Positions 5,226-5,285 of a stretch of 5,285 nt of DNA are shown here, piece by piece. The notes below the pieces were generated by a model, which searched no databases, was not told the DNA's origin, and was given only the letters and a program-made list of their open reading frames with translations. The translations under genes and the position numbers were made by a program. The number at the start of each line of letters is the position of its first letter. Position 1 is the stretch's first letter. This DNA comes from Paracoccaceae bacterium (GTDB lineage Bacteria; Pseudomonadota; Alphaproteobacteria; Rhodobacterales; Rhodobacteraceae), in contig JALVEX010000049.1 in the NCBI GenBank assembly GCA_027030435.1, positions 1 through 5,285 on the forward strand. Direction: 5' to 3'.

Positions 5226-5285
5226 TCAGGCCATGGCCTGCACGGCGGCCACGATCTCGCCGATCACCTCGCGCAGCAGCGACTC
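5226..5285 (-). CDS. C-terminal end of an unidentified minus-strand gene, cut by window edge
   Basis: On the minus strand the frame entering from the window edge reads ESLLREVIGEIVAAVQAMA and stops with TGA at 5228-5226. All 19 codons end in G or C, as in the neighbouring genes, and the peptide is an amphipathic helix, so it is very likely the end of a real gene. The family cannot be told from 19 residues. It converges on the DksA-like gene with a 16-bp gap that has no room for a separate terminator. Confidence 0.65.
   Translation of the reverse strand, partial: ESLLREVIGEIVAAVQAMA

Overview
The window is GC-rich bacterial chromosome, and its genes show the strong G/C preference at third codon positions expected of such a genome. 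Protein sequences (MnmH, CysE, the short DksA relative) and an intergenic motif of the type TGGTCCAYAAATATCC fit an alphaproteobacterium, most likely Rhodobacterales (Paracoccaceae/Roseobacter group). That placement rests on remembered family resemblance, not on a search.

Layout, left to right. At 1-420 (minus) lies the N-terminal part of mnmH, a tRNA 2-selenouridine synthase cut by the window edge. A 153-bp gap separates it from a divergent plus-strand gene at 574-1872, a four-helix CNNM/CorC-type membrane protein with a CBS pair. It converges on der (2029-3504, minus), the two-GTPase-domain ribosome assembly factor; between them sits a GC-rich hairpin element that may end both transcripts. 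The 465-bp gap 3505-3969 has no intact gene. It holds a second copy of the intergenic motif, a 14-bp perfect inverted repeat, a 39-nt hairpin, and a short plus-strand reading frame that resembles the start of an IS110-family transposase with an internal deletion. Next comes cysE (3970-4776, minus), serine O-acetyltransferase. A 91-bp divergent region leads to a short DksA/TraR-family zinc-finger protein (4868-5209, plus). The last 60 bases are the C-terminal end of an unidentified minus-strand gene.

The genes are mostly single transcription units in alternating directions with housekeeping roles: tRNA wobble modification, metal homeostasis, 50S assembly, cysteine synthesis, transcription control. 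No operon joins them into one pathway. The accessory part is the 3505-3969 gap, best read as a decayed IS110-type insertion. The other unusual local feature is a tandemly repeated translation start in front of cysE.
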